In this document: in pieces, positions 33,519-43,303 of the stretch | How positions within the stretch are numbered: the first letter of the stretch is position 1 | Layout of the letters: each line of letters begins with the position of its first letter | Assembly: GCA_963677785.2 (NCBI GenBank) | Contig: CAXXDH010000003.1 | Coordinates: 372,001-436,000 of the forward strand | Source: G963665495 sp963677785 | Lineage (GTDB): Bacteria > Desulfobacterota > Desulfovibrionia > Desulfovibrionales > Desulfovibrionaceae | Direction of reading: 5' to 3' | Length of the DNA stretch: 64,000 bases | Notes under the pieces: generated by a model | What the model was told of the DNA's origin: nothing | Database searches by the model: none | What the model saw: only the letters and a program-made list of their open reading frames with translations | Program-made: the position numbers and the translations under genes

Positions 33519-35672
33519 CTACGCGCGCAGCCATTCTTCAACCAGAGTTTCCATATCCACCGGTTTGGAATAATAAAATCCCTGCACGTACTCGCAGCCG
33601 AACTGCTTGAGCGTGTTCTGCTGCTCTTCGGTTTCCACGCCTTCCGCAATGACTTCCAGCCCCATGTTGTGCGCCAGGGACACAATGGTACGGACGATTT
33701 CCAGGTTCTCGTTGCCTTCACCCATCTTGCTGACAAAGGAACGGTCGATTTTGAGCATATCCACGGGAAAGCGGTGCAGATAGGACAAGGACGAATACCC
33801 GGTGCCGAAATCGTCAATGGAAATCTTGATGCCCAGCGACTTGAGCTGGTGCAGAATTTTCGTGGCGATTTCGGCATTCGCCATGACCGCGCCTTCGGTG
33901 ATTTCCAGCTTCAGACACTGCGGGCACAGGCCAGTTTCTTCCAGAGTCGTACGAACGCGTTCGTAAATCTCCTCCTTGTCAAACTGCTTGCCCGAGAGAT
34001 TAATGCTGACTATCAACTCTTCATCGGAGTCCAGCGTTTCCAACAACCGGGCCATGCTGCTGCAGGCTGTACGGAGTACCCAATAATCAATGGGGATGAT
34101 CAGCCCGACTTCTTCGGCTTCCGGAAGAAATCTTCCGGGAGGCAGAAACCCCTGGGTGGGATGCTGCCAGCGGATCAAAGCTTCGAAGCCCGCGATCCTG
34201 CCGGTTTTCAAGGAAATTATCGGCTGGTAATGGAGGATGAATTCCTCATTCTGCAAGGCCAGGCGAATGCCCGTGACCAGCTGTAAAAGTTTTTTGGCGC
34301 GCAGATGCATCTCGGCGTCGAATATCACATAACGGGCTTTGCCTTGCAGTTTGGCCCTGTGCAGCGCGGCGTCCGCATCGCGCAGGAGATCTTCGGCCCG
34401 CTCGTAGCCCATGGAGCTCAGGGCGATGCCGATGCTCGATGTGGTGATCAGATTCTGACCGCTCAATTCGAAGGTCTGATTGAGCGTACGCAGCACCCTG
34501 TCCGCATAATCGGTGACGTCGGACAGCTCTGCCGCGTCGTTGAAAAGTATGGCGAACTCGTCGCCTCCCAGCCGGGCCAGCATGTCCCCAGGCTTGAGAA
34601 TGCCCGCCAGGCGCAGTGAGATGGCTTTGATGAGTTCGTCGCCGATATTGTGCCCCAGGCTTTCATTGACCATATTGAAGCGGTCCAGATCCAGAAGCAA
34701 CAGCGCAAACAGGTCGTTCTCCCCCTTGCGCAGTCCGTCCAGCTTGGATCGCAGGTCCTCGATCAGGCAGCTGCGGTTGCCCAGTCCCGTGAGCGAATCA
34801 TGGTAGGCCTGATGCAGCACCTGGGCTTCGGCCCGTTTCTGGTCCGTCACGTCCAGCATGGAAACCACGCAGCTGGAGGCGCCGGGAATCTGCGCCATTA
34901 TCAGCACCACGATACGGGATTCGCCGGTCTGGGTCAGTACCTGCAGTTCGCCTGTCACGGGTTTGTTGTTTCCGTTTTCAAACAGCGACGCTACGTACGC
35001 CTCTATGATTTTGCGGCTTTCGGGCAGAAAAAATTCCTTACAAGTCATCTGTCCCTGGATGCAGTCGCGCGTATAGCCGGTCAAGGCTTCGAATTCGCTG
35101 TTGACCAGGGAAATGCTGGTATCGGCTTCCATGATGGCCATGGCCGTGCCCGTGTTTTCAAATATGGCCCGATATTTATGCTCGGAGTCCATCAACCGCT
35201 GGGTTCGTTCCCGAACCATTTCTTCCAGGTTGCCGGCATACTCCCTGATTTTCCGTTCCTGCATACGTATGGTCAGATGCGTCCGCACCCTGGCCAGCAG
35301 TTCGCGCACATCGAACGGCTTGTTGACGTAATCCACGCCGCCCAGTTCCAAACCTTTGGCTTTGATTTCCGACTCGTGGACGGCCGACAGAAATATCACG
35401 GGCGTCTCACGGGTTCGGGGATCGGCCTTGAGCCTGCGGCAGGTTTCCAGCCCGTCCATGTCCGGCATCATGACATCCAGAAGAATCAGATCCGGGGGGA
35501 CCGTCTGATCTTTTGCCAGGTCGAGCGCTTTTTGTCCGTTATCGGCCTCGATGACATCATACTGCCGCCTGCGCAAATGCACGCCAAGCAGTTTCAAGTT
35601 GACCGATTCATCGTCAACAACAAGAATACGGGGCATCGACTCGAGAGAAGAATAAGCATCCCCGGTACTCAC
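33519..35672 (-). CDS. REC-PAS-GGDEF-EAL c-di-GMP signalling protein
   Basis: 717 residues from GTG 35672 (GGAG upstream). The receiver (about 14-130) is complete: VVDDE, LILLDVMMPDMDG, VNKPFD. A PAS domain (about 160-280) follows, then a diguanylate cyclase domain with intact ARLGGDEFAIL and a phosphodiesterase domain with GFEALIRWQHP, the Mg2+-binding acidic residues (NLSGKQFD, LEITEGAVM, IDDFGTGYSS) and EVIAEGVET. Both active sites look competent, so phosphorylation and a PAS signal may decide between making and breaking c-di-GMP. Transcribed alone, divergent from the MBL gene at 35906. Confidence 0.93.
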   Translation of the reverse strand: MSTGDAYSSLESMPRILVVDDESVNLKLLGVHLRRRQYDVIEADNGQKALDLAKDQTVPPDLILLDVMMPDMDGLETCRRLKADPRTRETPVIFLSAVHESEIKAKGLELGGVDYVNKPFDVRELLARVRTHLTIRMQERKIREYAGNLEEMVRERTQRLMDSEHKYRAIFENTGTAMAIMEADTSISLVNSEFEALTGYTRDCIQGQMTCKEFFLPESRKIIEAYVASLFENGNNKPVTGELQVLTQTGESRIVVLIMAQIPGASSCVVSMLDVTDQKRAEAQVLHQAYHDSLTGLGNRSCLIEDLRSKLDGLRKGENDLFALLLLDLDRFNMVNESLGHNIGDELIKAISLRLAGILKPGDMLARLGGDEFAILFNDAAELSDVTDYADRVLRTLNQTFELSGQNLITTSSIGIALSSMGYERAEDLLRDADAALHRAKLQGKARYVIFDAEMHLRAKKLLQLVTGIRLALQNEEFILHYQPIISLKTGRIAGFEALIRWQHPTQGFLPPGRFLPEAEEVGLIIPIDYWVLRTACSSMARLLETLDSDEELIVSINLSGKQFDKEEIYERVRTTLEETGLCPQCLKLEITEGAVMANAEIATKILHQLKSLGIKISIDDFGTGYSSLSYLHRFPVDMLKIDRSFVSKMGEGNENLEIVRTIVSLAHNMGLEVIAEGVETEEQQNTLKQFGCEYVQGFYYSKPVDMETLVEEWLRA

Positions 35673-35905
35673 GACTGTCTCCGGAATTGTAGATACAGAG
35701 AGTTCATAGGTTGCTCAATGTAGGCAAGTGGTTGATGTTGTGCCGTAGCCGGATTATAAACGCTACGTATAGTCCCCCGAAGGTATTTTGTATTATGCGA
35801 TGGGAATTCACCTCAGTCAAGAATTTCCTCTATTCTACTCTGCTTTGCAACGCCTGCCAGCTTCTGGCTGGCAAAACACCTGCAGCGAACCAGGAGATCC
35901 GTATC

Positions 35906-36742
35906 ATGGACCTTACCGTACTTTGCGACAACAACACGGTCATAGACCGCTACTTTCTGGGCGAACCGGGCTTGAGCTTTTTCATTGAAACAGACGATAC
36001 GCGCGTGCTTTTCGACTGCGGCTACTCGGATGTCTTCATCCAAAACGCCCGCAAGGCCGGTATCAATCTTCTGAACCTGGACTACATTGTTCTCTCGCAC
36101 GGCCATCTGGACCATACATGGGGGCTGCAGCATCTCGCCGCGCTCTACACCGAGGCGAAAATCGAAAACCAGCCCCACGTCCGGCCGACCCTGGTGGCCC
36201 ATCCGGATGTTTTCCATACGCGCGCCGTCCCCGGACTGGATCAGATCGGCTCGCTGCTTTCCGCGGAAAAAATCGAATGCCATTTTCCCCTGCGCCTGAG
36301 CAAGGAACCCGTCTGGCTGAGCAGCAAACTCGTTTTTCTCGGGGAAATACCACGCCGGCTCGATTTCGAGCAGGCCGAAGCCATAGGCGAACGCTATGCC
36401 GACGGCGCCTGGCAGGACGATTTTCTGCCGGACGACAGCGCCCTGGCCTACGCGGACGCCACGGACCTGGTCGTGATAACCGGCTGTGCGCACGCGGGCG
36501 TATGCAATACGGTCCTGCAGGCCAGGCAGGTATGCGAACGGGAATCGGTCCGCTCCATCATCGGAGGAACGCATCTGCAGGAAGCCGCGCAGGAACGGCT
36601 TGAACAGACAGCGGCCTTTCTGGACGCGTTGGAACTGGAATCCCTCTACGCCTGCCACTGTACGGACCTGGCAGCCAAAGTGGCCCTGGCAGCCCGCAAT
36701 CCGCTCCGCGAACTGGGCAGCGGATCGCGGATCGAATATTGA
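35906..36742 (+). CDS. MBL-fold hydrolase, DHPS-like subgroup
   Basis: 278 residues from ATG 35906 (AGGAG upstream); an in-frame extension to 35711 lacks a ribosome site. Metal ligands: SHGHLDHTWGL, TGCAHAGVCNT, GGTHL and the late YACHCTD. The TGCAHAG and GGTHL motifs and length mark the 7,8-dihydropterin-6-methyl-4-(ribofuranosyl)aminobenzene-phosphate synthase-like MBL subgroup, found in archaea and anaerobes. Exact reaction unknown. It ends at a strong bidirectional terminator shared with proX. Confidence 0.85.
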   Translation: MDLTVLCDNNTVIDRYFLGEPGLSFFIETDDTRVLFDCGYSDVFIQNARKAGINLLNLDYIVLSHGHLDHTWGLQHLAALYTEAKIENQPHVRPTLVAHPDVFHTRAVPGLDQIGSLLSAEKIECHFPLRLSKEPVWLSSKLVFLGEIPRRLDFEQAEAIGERYADGAWQDDFLPDDSALAYADATDLVVITGCAHAGVCNTVLQARQVCERESVRSIIGGTHLQEAAQERLEQTAAFLDALELESLYACHCTDLAAKVALAARNPLRELGSGSRIEY

Positions 36743-36743
36743 A

Positions 36744-36784
36744 AAAGTCCGGGAAGCCTTTGCAACAAAGGCTTCCCGGACTTT
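36744..36784. terminator. Bidirectional terminator between convergent MBL and proX genes
   Basis: A perfect 19-bp stem: AAAGTCCGGGAAGCCTTTG (36744-36762), 3-base loop, complement at 36766-36784. A- and T-rich ends let it work in both directions. Confidence 0.85.
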
Positions 36785-36805
36785 GAAGACAATTATAACA
36801 GGCTG

Positions 36806-37831
36806 TTATTTGGCAGCGCCACGTGCCGTTTCAAGCCAGCCGTTCCAGGTATCCTTGTTCTTGCTGATCCAATCGTCGACATGTTTCTGGATGTCGGCGG
36901 CGCTCTTTTCACCGTCGTTCATCCGGGCGTTCTGCTGGTTGATGTCGGCAAGGGGCAGGGTAAACACTTCAAAGAACTTTTTCGCGGCAGGGTTCTTTTT
37001 CAAAAACTCCTTGTTGGCGACGATCCGGATGTCGGAGGCAACAAAGCCCATTTTCAACGGATCGGACACCGCGCCTTTGATACCGGCCACGGTCATGCGG
37101 TCAACCGCGGTTTTCTGGGCGTCCGTGGGTTTGATTTCGGGCACGTTGATCCACATAACATCCTTGCCCGGCTCCAATTTGTAGATGGTCCAGTTGGGAG
37201 CCCAGGTGTAAAAAAACACCGGCCCGCCGTTCTTGTAGTTGGCCAGCTCGGAGGCCATGCCCGCTTCATAGGAGGCCTTGCTCGGGGTGATGTCCTTTTC
37301 AAGACCGTAGACTTTCATGTGGTGGGTGATGATTTTTTCACAACCCCAGCCAGGAGGGCAGGCCGTCAGATCGGCTTTGCCGTCGCCGGTCGTATCAAAG
37401 GCCTTCTTCACTTCATCTCTTTTGAAATCATCAAGGGACTTGATGTTGTACTTGTCCACATCGCGCTTGGACACGAGATAACCGCCCAGTCCGCCGGCCT
37501 TGATCACGTAGCCGACCGCCTCGGCCTTGTCATGAAAATTCTTGGGCAGCTGCGCATTGTGCATGGGGAACCAGCCGTTGGTCCAGTAGTCCAGATCGCC
37601 CAGGGTAACTGCCTGGTAGAAAATCGGATTCGCCAGATCCTTGGGCGCTTTGACGGTATAACCGAGTTCTTCCAGTCCGCGGTGCACGAGCGCTTCCTGA
37701 AAAAAACCGGAGTTCCATGTGGCGCGCGCCGGAGTCACCGTGACGCCTTTGCCGGGTTTTTCAACCGCCATGGCCGTGCCGGAAAGCAGGACAAGGCACA
37801 AAGCCAGAAGCAATACCTGTTTCATTTTCAT
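36806..37831 (-). CDS. proX: Glycine betaine/proline ABC transporter, substrate-binding protein
   Basis: 341 residues with a Sec signal peptide (MKMKQVLLLALCLVLLSGTAMA). ProX-type features: aromatic ligand-binding residues in DYWTNGWFPMHN and FFYTWAPNWTIYKLEPG, and the disulfide loop TACPPGWGCEK seen in enterobacterial ProX. It captures glycine betaine or proline betaine in the periplasm for osmoprotection. Its ATG overlaps the proW stop (ATGA), last gene of proV-proW-proX. Confidence 0.93.
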   Translation of the reverse strand: MKMKQVLLLALCLVLLSGTAMAVEKPGKGVTVTPARATWNSGFFQEALVHRGLEELGYTVKAPKDLANPIFYQAVTLGDLDYWTNGWFPMHNAQLPKNFHDKAEAVGYVIKAGGLGGYLVSKRDVDKYNIKSLDDFKRDEVKKAFDTTGDGKADLTACPPGWGCEKIITHHMKVYGLEKDITPSKASYEAGMASELANYKNGGPVFFYTWAPNWTIYKLEPGKDVMWINVPEIKPTDAQKTAVDRMTVAGIKGAVSDPLKMGFVASDIRIVANKEFLKKNPAAKKFFEVFTLPLADINQQNARMNDGEKSAADIQKHVDDWISKNKDTWNGWLETARGAAK

Positions 37832-38682
37832 AGATTCCCTCCTTTTGGATCTCTATTTTTTGTAGCCATTGACTGCGTTACTCTGTCGAGGACAATGGCG
37901 ATAAGCACAATTCCGATGCCGCCCGTAACGGCGCGTCCGATATCAAGGGTGTTCAAGCCCAGGATGACGGGAGTTCCCAAGCCCCCGGCGCCGATGAGCG
38001 CGGCAATGACCACCATGGAAAGGGCCATCATGATGGTCTGGTTCAACCCGGCCAGAATGGTTGGCATGGCCAGGGGGATCTGCACCCGGCGCAGCACCTG
38101 CCAGTTCGTCGCGCCAAAGGCCTGCGCGGCCTCCACCAGCTCGGGGTGCACCTGCCGGATGCCCAGGCTGGTGAGCCTGATGATGGGCGGCAGGGAGAAT
38201 ATGATCGTTGCCAGCACCCCGGCCACGTTGCCGACGGAAAAAAGCATGACTATGGGCACGAGATAGACAAAGGCCGGTGTGGTCTGCATGGCATCGAGTA
38301 CGGGCCGTATGGCGGCCTCGAAGCGGTTGCTGCGGCCTGCCAGAATTCCCAGCGGAACGCCGGCAATGGCGCAGAAGAATACTGACGACAGCACCATGGC
38401 CAGGGTTGTCATGGCGTCCATCCAGAGCCCCAGCAACCCAGTCAACACCAGGGCGGCAATGGAAAAAATCGCCAGTCTGAGGCCGGAAAAGCGCCAGGCG
38501 GCAACCGCCACCAGTGCAATGACCAACAACGGAGGCAGAGCGTCCAGCCCCGCATTGAAGCCGTTGAGCGTCTGTTCCACAGGCCATTTGACGGCCTGAA
38601 AAATATCCCGGTAATTGGTCACGAGCCAGTCGACGAATTCAGAAACCCATTGGTCCAATGGGATGACTTGTGTTTCAAACAT
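37828..38682 (-). CDS. proW: Glycine betaine/proline ABC transporter, permease
   Basis: 284 residues, at least six membrane segments after an N-terminal amphipathic stretch. The cytoplasmic EAA loop that contacts ProV is ELVEAAQAFGATNWQVLRRVQIPLA. It forms the channel of the osmoprotectant importer. 57 bp separate it from proV and it overlaps proX by four bases. Confidence 0.93.
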   Translation of the reverse strand: MFETQVIPLDQWVSEFVDWLVTNYRDIFQAVKWPVEQTLNGFNAGLDALPPLLVIALVAVAAWRFSGLRLAIFSIAALVLTGLLGLWMDAMTTLAMVLSSVFFCAIAGVPLGILAGRSNRFEAAIRPVLDAMQTTPAFVYLVPIVMLFSVGNVAGVLATIIFSLPPIIRLTSLGIRQVHPELVEAAQAFGATNWQVLRRVQIPLAMPTILAGLNQTIMMALSMVVIAALIGAGGLGTPVILGLNTLDIGRAVTGGIGIVLIAIVLDRVTQSMATKNRDPKGGNL

Positions 38683-38739
38683 CTGTGATCTCCAAAATAC
38701 GTTTGCGTAGCCGGAGTGCTACAATGCCGGCCGCGATTT

Positions 38740-39972
38740 TCAGCCCGCCTGGACCTCTTCGGCATCATACTGTTTCTCGGTTTTATGCAACGTACGCAGG
38801 AAACGATTTTTGGAGACAACGCCCATGTAGACGCCATTGTCGTTCACAACCGGCACCGGCCAGCCCCTGGACGCCACCTCCGACAGAATATCCTGCATGG
38901 AGTCGCTGACGCTGACCGTTTTGACTCCCTGGATGTACGCCTGCGAAAGCGGTCCGTCCTGAGACGTCCGCTCCAGGGCATCGCGCAGCGACTCGGAGGA
39001 AATGGTGGCCAGATATCCGCGTTTTGAGTCCAGCACGTAGCCGTAGTCGCGGTCGCTGCCGCTGAGCAGCTCGTGGGCGGTGCGCAGGCTGCCCTGTCTG
39101 GTCTGGATGATAGTGGGGTACGTATCCCGGGCAATATCTCCGGCCGAGATGACGTTTGTGGGATCAACACCGCGAAAAAACGCCCTGACGTAATCCGTGG
39201 CGGGATTCTGCAGAATGCTTTCCGGTGTGCCCACCTGCACGATACGCCCGCCTTGCATAATGGCGATGCGATCGCCGATACGCAGCGCTTCGTCCAAATC
39301 GTGGGAGATGAAAACAATGGTACGCTGGTGTTCTTCCTGCAGCTTGAGCAGTTCGTCCTGCATCTCCGTACGGATAAGGGGGTCCAGAGCCGAAAAGGCT
39401 TCATCCATGAGCAGGATGTCCGGGTCCACGGCCAGGCCACGGGCCAGGCCGACGCGCTGCTGCATGCCGCCGCTCAACTGGCTCGGATAACACTCCTCCC
39501 AGCCCTCAAGCCCCACCTGGGACAACGCTTCCAGAGCGCGCTGGTTGCGTTTCTTTTTGGGGATTCCAGCCAGCTCCAGGCCGAAAGCCGTGTTGTCCAG
39601 TACGCTGAGATGCGGCATCAGGGCAAAGGATTGGAACACCATGCTCATGTTGTGGAGGCGAAATTTGACGAGTTCGTTGTAATCCATGGCGGTGACATCT
39701 TCGCCGCCTACAATGACCTTGCCGCTCGTGGGTTCGATAAGCCGGTTGAGCATCCGGACGATGGTGGACTTTCCCGAACCGGAGAGCCCCATGATCACGA
39801 ATATTTCACCCGCTTGAATCTGCAGGTTGGCGTCTTGTACGCCTACCGTCATGCCGGTTTTTTCCAGAACCTCTTTTTTGTCCATTCCCTTTTGGACCAG
39901 TTCAAGCCCTTTCTGTGGATTGGAGCCGAAAATTTTGTACAGATTGCGTACCTCGATTTTTATCTCATCCAT
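38740..39972 (-). CDS. proV: Glycine betaine/proline ABC transporter, ATP-binding protein
   Basis: 410 residues from ATG 39972 (AAGGA upstream); the in-frame extension to 40155 is unlikely. Walker A GLSGSGKST, Q-loop, ABC signature LSGGMQQR, Walker B PDILLMDEAFSALDP and H-switch FISHDLDEA are intact. The ProV/OpuAA-specific N-terminus (YKIFGSNPQKGLELVQKGMDK) is present. Two C-terminal CBS domains (about 285-400) sense ionic strength in this family and gate transport. First gene of the operon. Confidence 0.94.
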   Translation of the reverse strand: MDEIKIEVRNLYKIFGSNPQKGLELVQKGMDKKEVLEKTGMTVGVQDANLQIQAGEIFVIMGLSGSGKSTIVRMLNRLIEPTSGKVIVGGEDVTAMDYNELVKFRLHNMSMVFQSFALMPHLSVLDNTAFGLELAGIPKKKRNQRALEALSQVGLEGWEECYPSQLSGGMQQRVGLARGLAVDPDILLMDEAFSALDPLIRTEMQDELLKLQEEHQRTIVFISHDLDEALRIGDRIAIMQGGRIVQVGTPESILQNPATDYVRAFFRGVDPTNVISAGDIARDTYPTIIQTRQGSLRTAHELLSGSDRDYGYVLDSKRGYLATISSESLRDALERTSQDGPLSQAYIQGVKTVSVSDSMQDILSEVASRGWPVPVVNDNGVYMGVVSKNRFLRTLHKTEKQYDAEEVQAG

Positions 39973-40652
39973 CAAACCATCCTTTTTTCTCGTATCGGCA
40001 AAATCAGATCGCCACGGCGCCCGCAGCTGTAGCCAGGCAGCGCAATCATCAATTGCGGTCATTCCCTGGAATGTTTCGAACCGTGCCTGTCCCTTTCTTT
40101 TTCCAGGCATATGAATCAAGCAACCGACCGGAAAGGCCTGTGGCGGACCGGACATTTCCCGTATATTGGGGCGAATAGAAAGAAAGCGTTTGTATCTGTC
40201 CCAAAACCGACACTATGTCGTAACGGCAACTGATCTTGCCTATGCGCAGCTAGTTATTTCTACACATATTATTTTTAAGCTGAATATTTTTATTAAAATT
40301 ATTTGAGTACGAAGTATTATTCCGAGATATCTTGAAAGTCAAGGTGCTGATTTTTTTTGCTGTAGCCGCTCTCCATAGCCCGGGCACAATCTCATGCCGG
40401 CCCTCCCGGATCCGGGCAGCCGTTTCAGCCACAATCTGCTTCAATCGGTACCGATTTTGCTTCTATCCTCAGAAGCTTTTCAAGGCGAAAGTTCGCCGCC
40501 GGGAAATGACTATTGCACGCGCCTGATTCCTGTTGACATTTCAGCAATCTGATGATTGCCTCTTTGGCTGAACTTCGCTAGATTATTGTTTCATCTGTCC
40601 GAATAGGATTCGAACTCCTGCGGACGAACACTTCAAGCACTGGAGAAGACGC
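39973..40652. other. Intergenic region between proV and the 219-residue unknown gene
   Basis: 680 bp between divergent genes. Short open frames at 40250-40526 on both strands overlap, lack family resemblance and look spurious. The AT-rich part (40250-40350) probably holds the proV promoter; a TTGACA at 40533-40538 lies upstream of the gene at 40653. No known RNA element was seen. Confidence 0.5.
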
Positions 40653-41312
40653 ATGAAACTGAGCATCGAGATCAGCGGACAGATGGAACGCATCGTCATC
40701 ACCTCGCTGCCCAAACGTTTTTTGGCCAAAATCTTCAAGCATTGCATGGGAAAAAACAACACGCCCTACTTCATAAGCAATTGCCTCAAAGGCGTTCTTT
40801 ATTTTGATATAGAACTGGCCAAAGCCTTTGCCGAAAGCATCGGCTACACCTGGAAGGAATGGCCCAACGAAGCGCGGTTTTTTCAGGCTGATGGATTTTG
40901 CTTCGAGCGCTATCTGGATATCGGCGTCAATGTGAACGGCTCATTGCAGGAACTGGCAGCCAGCGAAGTGGTAACAAAGATCAAACAAGTAGACCTGGAC
41001 AATATGCTGGCACAGGTGGAAGAAGACGAGGTGCTGATCGTCATGGGTGCGGTGGACAAGGGCTCTGAATTTTTTGTGCTCGACGACATCGCGGAACCCT
41101 TTGAGCCCGAAGAACTGATGCTCGAACTCGTGGGCCTGGAAAGCTTCAAGGTAACGGAACAAGTGATCCGCGGCATCACCTACAAGGACCAGCCCCTGCG
41201 GCGCGAGCAAGGTCGCGTCACCGGCAAAAACATGCTCGCCCCCCTGCTTTTTTCCAGAGATGGAGAAGAGCTCGACATGTATGATTTCATTTCCGAAGAT
41301 ACGGCCTGCTGA
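40653..41312 (+). CDS. Unknown acidic cytoplasmic protein
   Basis: 219 residues, GGAG at the right distance from ATG 40653, followed by a strong terminator, so it is a genuine single-gene unit. No signal peptide or membrane segment. It is acidic, with a beta-rich N-terminus (MKLSIEISGQMERIVITSLP) and a block EDEVLIVMGAVDKGSEFFVL then DDIAEPFEPEELMLELVGLE. I recognise no domain or catalytic motif. Confidence 0.7.
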   Translation: MKLSIEISGQMERIVITSLPKRFLAKIFKHCMGKNNTPYFISNCLKGVLYFDIELAKAFAESIGYTWKEWPNEARFFQADGFCFERYLDIGVNVNGSLQELAASEVVTKIKQVDLDNMLAQVEEDEVLIVMGAVDKGSEFFVLDDIAEPFEPEELMLELVGLESFKVTEQVIRGITYKDQPLRREQGRVTGKNMLAPLLFSRDGEELDMYDFISEDTAC

Positions 41313-41409
41313 CAGCGCCGGCCGCCAGCTGTTGCGAACGCCATACCGCCCCGCCAGGCTGTTTCCGGCTGTTCGAAAAACAAACAGCTGTTAGAAAATT
41401 GAACGCAAC

Positions 41410-41447
41410 CGGGCGGGTCATCCTTCGAATGGCCCGCCCGTTTTTTT
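41410..41447 (+). terminator. Intrinsic terminator after the 219-residue unknown gene
   Basis: CGGGCGGG (41410-41417) pairs with CCCGCCCG (41433-41440), extended by TCAT/ATGG inside, loop of seven, then TTTTTTT. The gene on the other strand ends 23 bp further, so it may serve both. Confidence 0.85.
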
Positions 41448-41469
41448 ATGCTTTTTGCCGTTCCGGCAA

Positions 41470-42057
41470 TTACAGCTCTATTTTGGTCCCCAACAAATCC
41501 AGGAACTGTTTGATCCAGTCGGGATGCGCAGGCCAGGCCGGAGCCGTGACCAGATTTTCCGAGGTCACGGCATCGGAAAAGGTGTCGTTGGGAGCGACAT
41601 AGCTGGCGCCTCCCAGTTCCAGGTCGGGCGCTACGGCAGGATAGGCCATGCACTTCTTGCCCGAGACCACACCGGCCGTCACAAGCAGCTGCGGGCCGTG
41701 GCAAATGGCCGCAATGGGCTTTTTGGCCGTATCAAAGGCTTTGACGATCTCAACGACGCGCGGGTTGAGCCGGATATATTCGGGAGCGCGCCCGCCAGGA
41801 ACGACCAACGCGTCGTAGTCGTCGGGATTTACCGCGTCGAAATCGGCATTCAAAACGAAATTGTGGCCAGGCTTTTCGGAATAGGTCTGATGACCCTCGA
41901 AATCATGCACAGCGGTGGCGATGGTGTCGCCGGACTTTTTATCCGGACACACGGCGTGCACCGTGTGGCCGATCATCAGCAACATCTGAAAAGGTACCAT
42001 GACTTCGTAGTCTTCCACAAAGTCCCCAACCAGCATCAGAATCTTTTTAGCGGCCAT
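41470..42057 (-). CDS. DJ-1/PfpI-family protein
   Basis: 195 residues from ATG 42057, behind the strong AAGGAGGAG. The class I glutamine-amidotransferase-like fold shows the nucleophile elbow AAICHGPQLL (Cys-His) and the upstream glutamate in GDFVEDYEVMVPFQ. Family members act as proteases, glyoxalases or deglycases on damaged proteins and nucleotides in the cytoplasm. This length and the PGGRAPEYIRLNPRVVEIV segment fit the PfpI/YhbO branch. A single gene, 105 bp downstream of the HD-GYP gene on the same strand. Confidence 0.9.
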   Translation of the reverse strand: MAAKKILMLVGDFVEDYEVMVPFQMLLMIGHTVHAVCPDKKSGDTIATAVHDFEGHQTYSEKPGHNFVLNADFDAVNPDDYDALVVPGGRAPEYIRLNPRVVEIVKAFDTAKKPIAAICHGPQLLVTAGVVSGKKCMAYPAVAPDLELGGASYVAPNDTFSDAVTSENLVTAPAWPAHPDWIKQFLDLLGTKIEL

Positions 42058-42162
42058 GCTCTCCTCCTTAAAAAGAAAGCCCAAGAGGTTATAATGATAC
42101 GGGCGTACCGTACTTAAAAAGCACGGGGAGGGCAACGGGCTTGAACAAACTTGTAAAAGAAC

Positions 42163-43248
42163 TTAACGCTCCAGCAGGTAGGATCTGGAGAGGCACAGCT
42201 TGGTTTCCTTGGCGTCCGGGTTGGCCAACCGGATACGCCTGAACGTGGGCAGCATGGCCATGAAGGTATCGAAAATACGCGGATCGAACAGTTTTCCACG
42301 CTCTTCACTCATGATGGTCAAGGCGTCGTGCTCGGGCATGGCTTTTCGGTACACGCGATCCTGCGTCAACGCGTCATAAACATCGCAAACCGAAGTGATC
42401 CGTGCGCTCTCCGGGATTTCCTCACCCCGCAGCCCGTCGGGATAGCCTTTTCCATTCCAGTACTCATGATGATGCAGAGCAATGTCCCGGGCCATGCGCA
42501 GCAAGGGAATGTCCGACCCGGCCAGCATTCGGGCGCCTATTTCCGTGTGAGTTTTCATGATGGCCATTTCCGTTTCGACCAACTTGCCCGGTTTCAGCAA
42601 AATGGCGTCCGGGATGCCGATCTTGCCCACGTCATGCATGGTGGCCGCGATCCGCAAATCATAGGACTGTTTCAAACTCCAATCCAACGCAATGCCCAGT
42701 TGTTCCGCATACAACCCGATACGCCGGATATGGGCGCCGGTCTCCTCGTCGCGGTAATCGGAGGCCACCACCAGGCGCAAGGCGATCTCTTCCTCGCGTT
42801 GCCGGATGCTTGCGGTCCTGCGAGCGACCTCCGCCTCGAGAAATTCCTTGGCCAGCAGCATTTCACGCGAGCTTTGCAACTGCTCCCGGCAGGTTCGAAA
42901 CGCTCTGCCCATTTTTTTGAGCAGCAGAACCCGCTGCCCGTTGATAAAGGTCGCCGAAGCCTCAAAGGTATGGTCCATGCCGGTGTTGTCCGTCTCAAGC
43001 CAGACGTCCGAATCAAGTATGGCATCCTCTTCGTTTTGCCAGAACGTTTCAGCATCGGTCAGAAAAAAATGCATGACATCGAAAATCCCCTCGAAATCCA
43101 GCACCTGCCCCTTGCGCGGAGGGTTGGAAAAAAAGCACAGCAAAAAATCCGGCGGATCGCATAAAACACGAAAACGGGTTCCGCCCGCAGGTTCGAGCAG
43201 CACGCAGTCCAGGCACTGCGGCAGAGCCCCCAGCAAGTTTTCAAACAT
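42163..43248 (-). CDS. HD-GYP domain protein (probable c-di-GMP phosphodiesterase)
   Basis: 361 residues. The N-terminal ~115 residues resemble a PAS-like sensor (LDCVLLEPAGGTRFRVLC ... EDAILDSDVWLETD), followed by a coiled coil (about 115-160) and the HD-GYP domain (about 160-340) with HDVGKIGIPD, THTEIGARML, HHHEYWNGKGYPDGLRGEEIP and DVYDALTQDR. All metal and GYP residues are present, so it should hydrolyse c-di-GMP to GMP/pGpG. It is the last gene of the unit with the small GTPase (55-bp gap), the OmpA-like protein and the coiled-coil protein, making it a likely output or regulator of the GTPase switch. Confidence 0.9.
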   Translation of the reverse strand: MFENLLGALPQCLDCVLLEPAGGTRFRVLCDPPDFLLCFFSNPPRKGQVLDFEGIFDVMHFFLTDAETFWQNEEDAILDSDVWLETDNTGMDHTFEASATFINGQRVLLLKKMGRAFRTCREQLQSSREMLLAKEFLEAEVARRTASIRQREEEIALRLVVASDYRDEETGAHIRRIGLYAEQLGIALDWSLKQSYDLRIAATMHDVGKIGIPDAILLKPGKLVETEMAIMKTHTEIGARMLAGSDIPLLRMARDIALHHHEYWNGKGYPDGLRGEEIPESARITSVCDVYDALTQDRVYRKAMPEHDALTIMSEERGKLFDPRIFDTFMAMLPTFRRIRLANPDAKETKLCLSRSYLLER

Positions 43249-43303
43249 AGGCCTGTCCCCCCTCTTGACGCTTGATGTGCGCTACCAGTTGCGCCGCTTG
43301 CGC

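Noticed and set aside
40575..40592. TGGCTGAACTTCGCT as sigma-54 promoter for the gene at 40653
   Set aside because: GG-to-GC spacing is one base too short.
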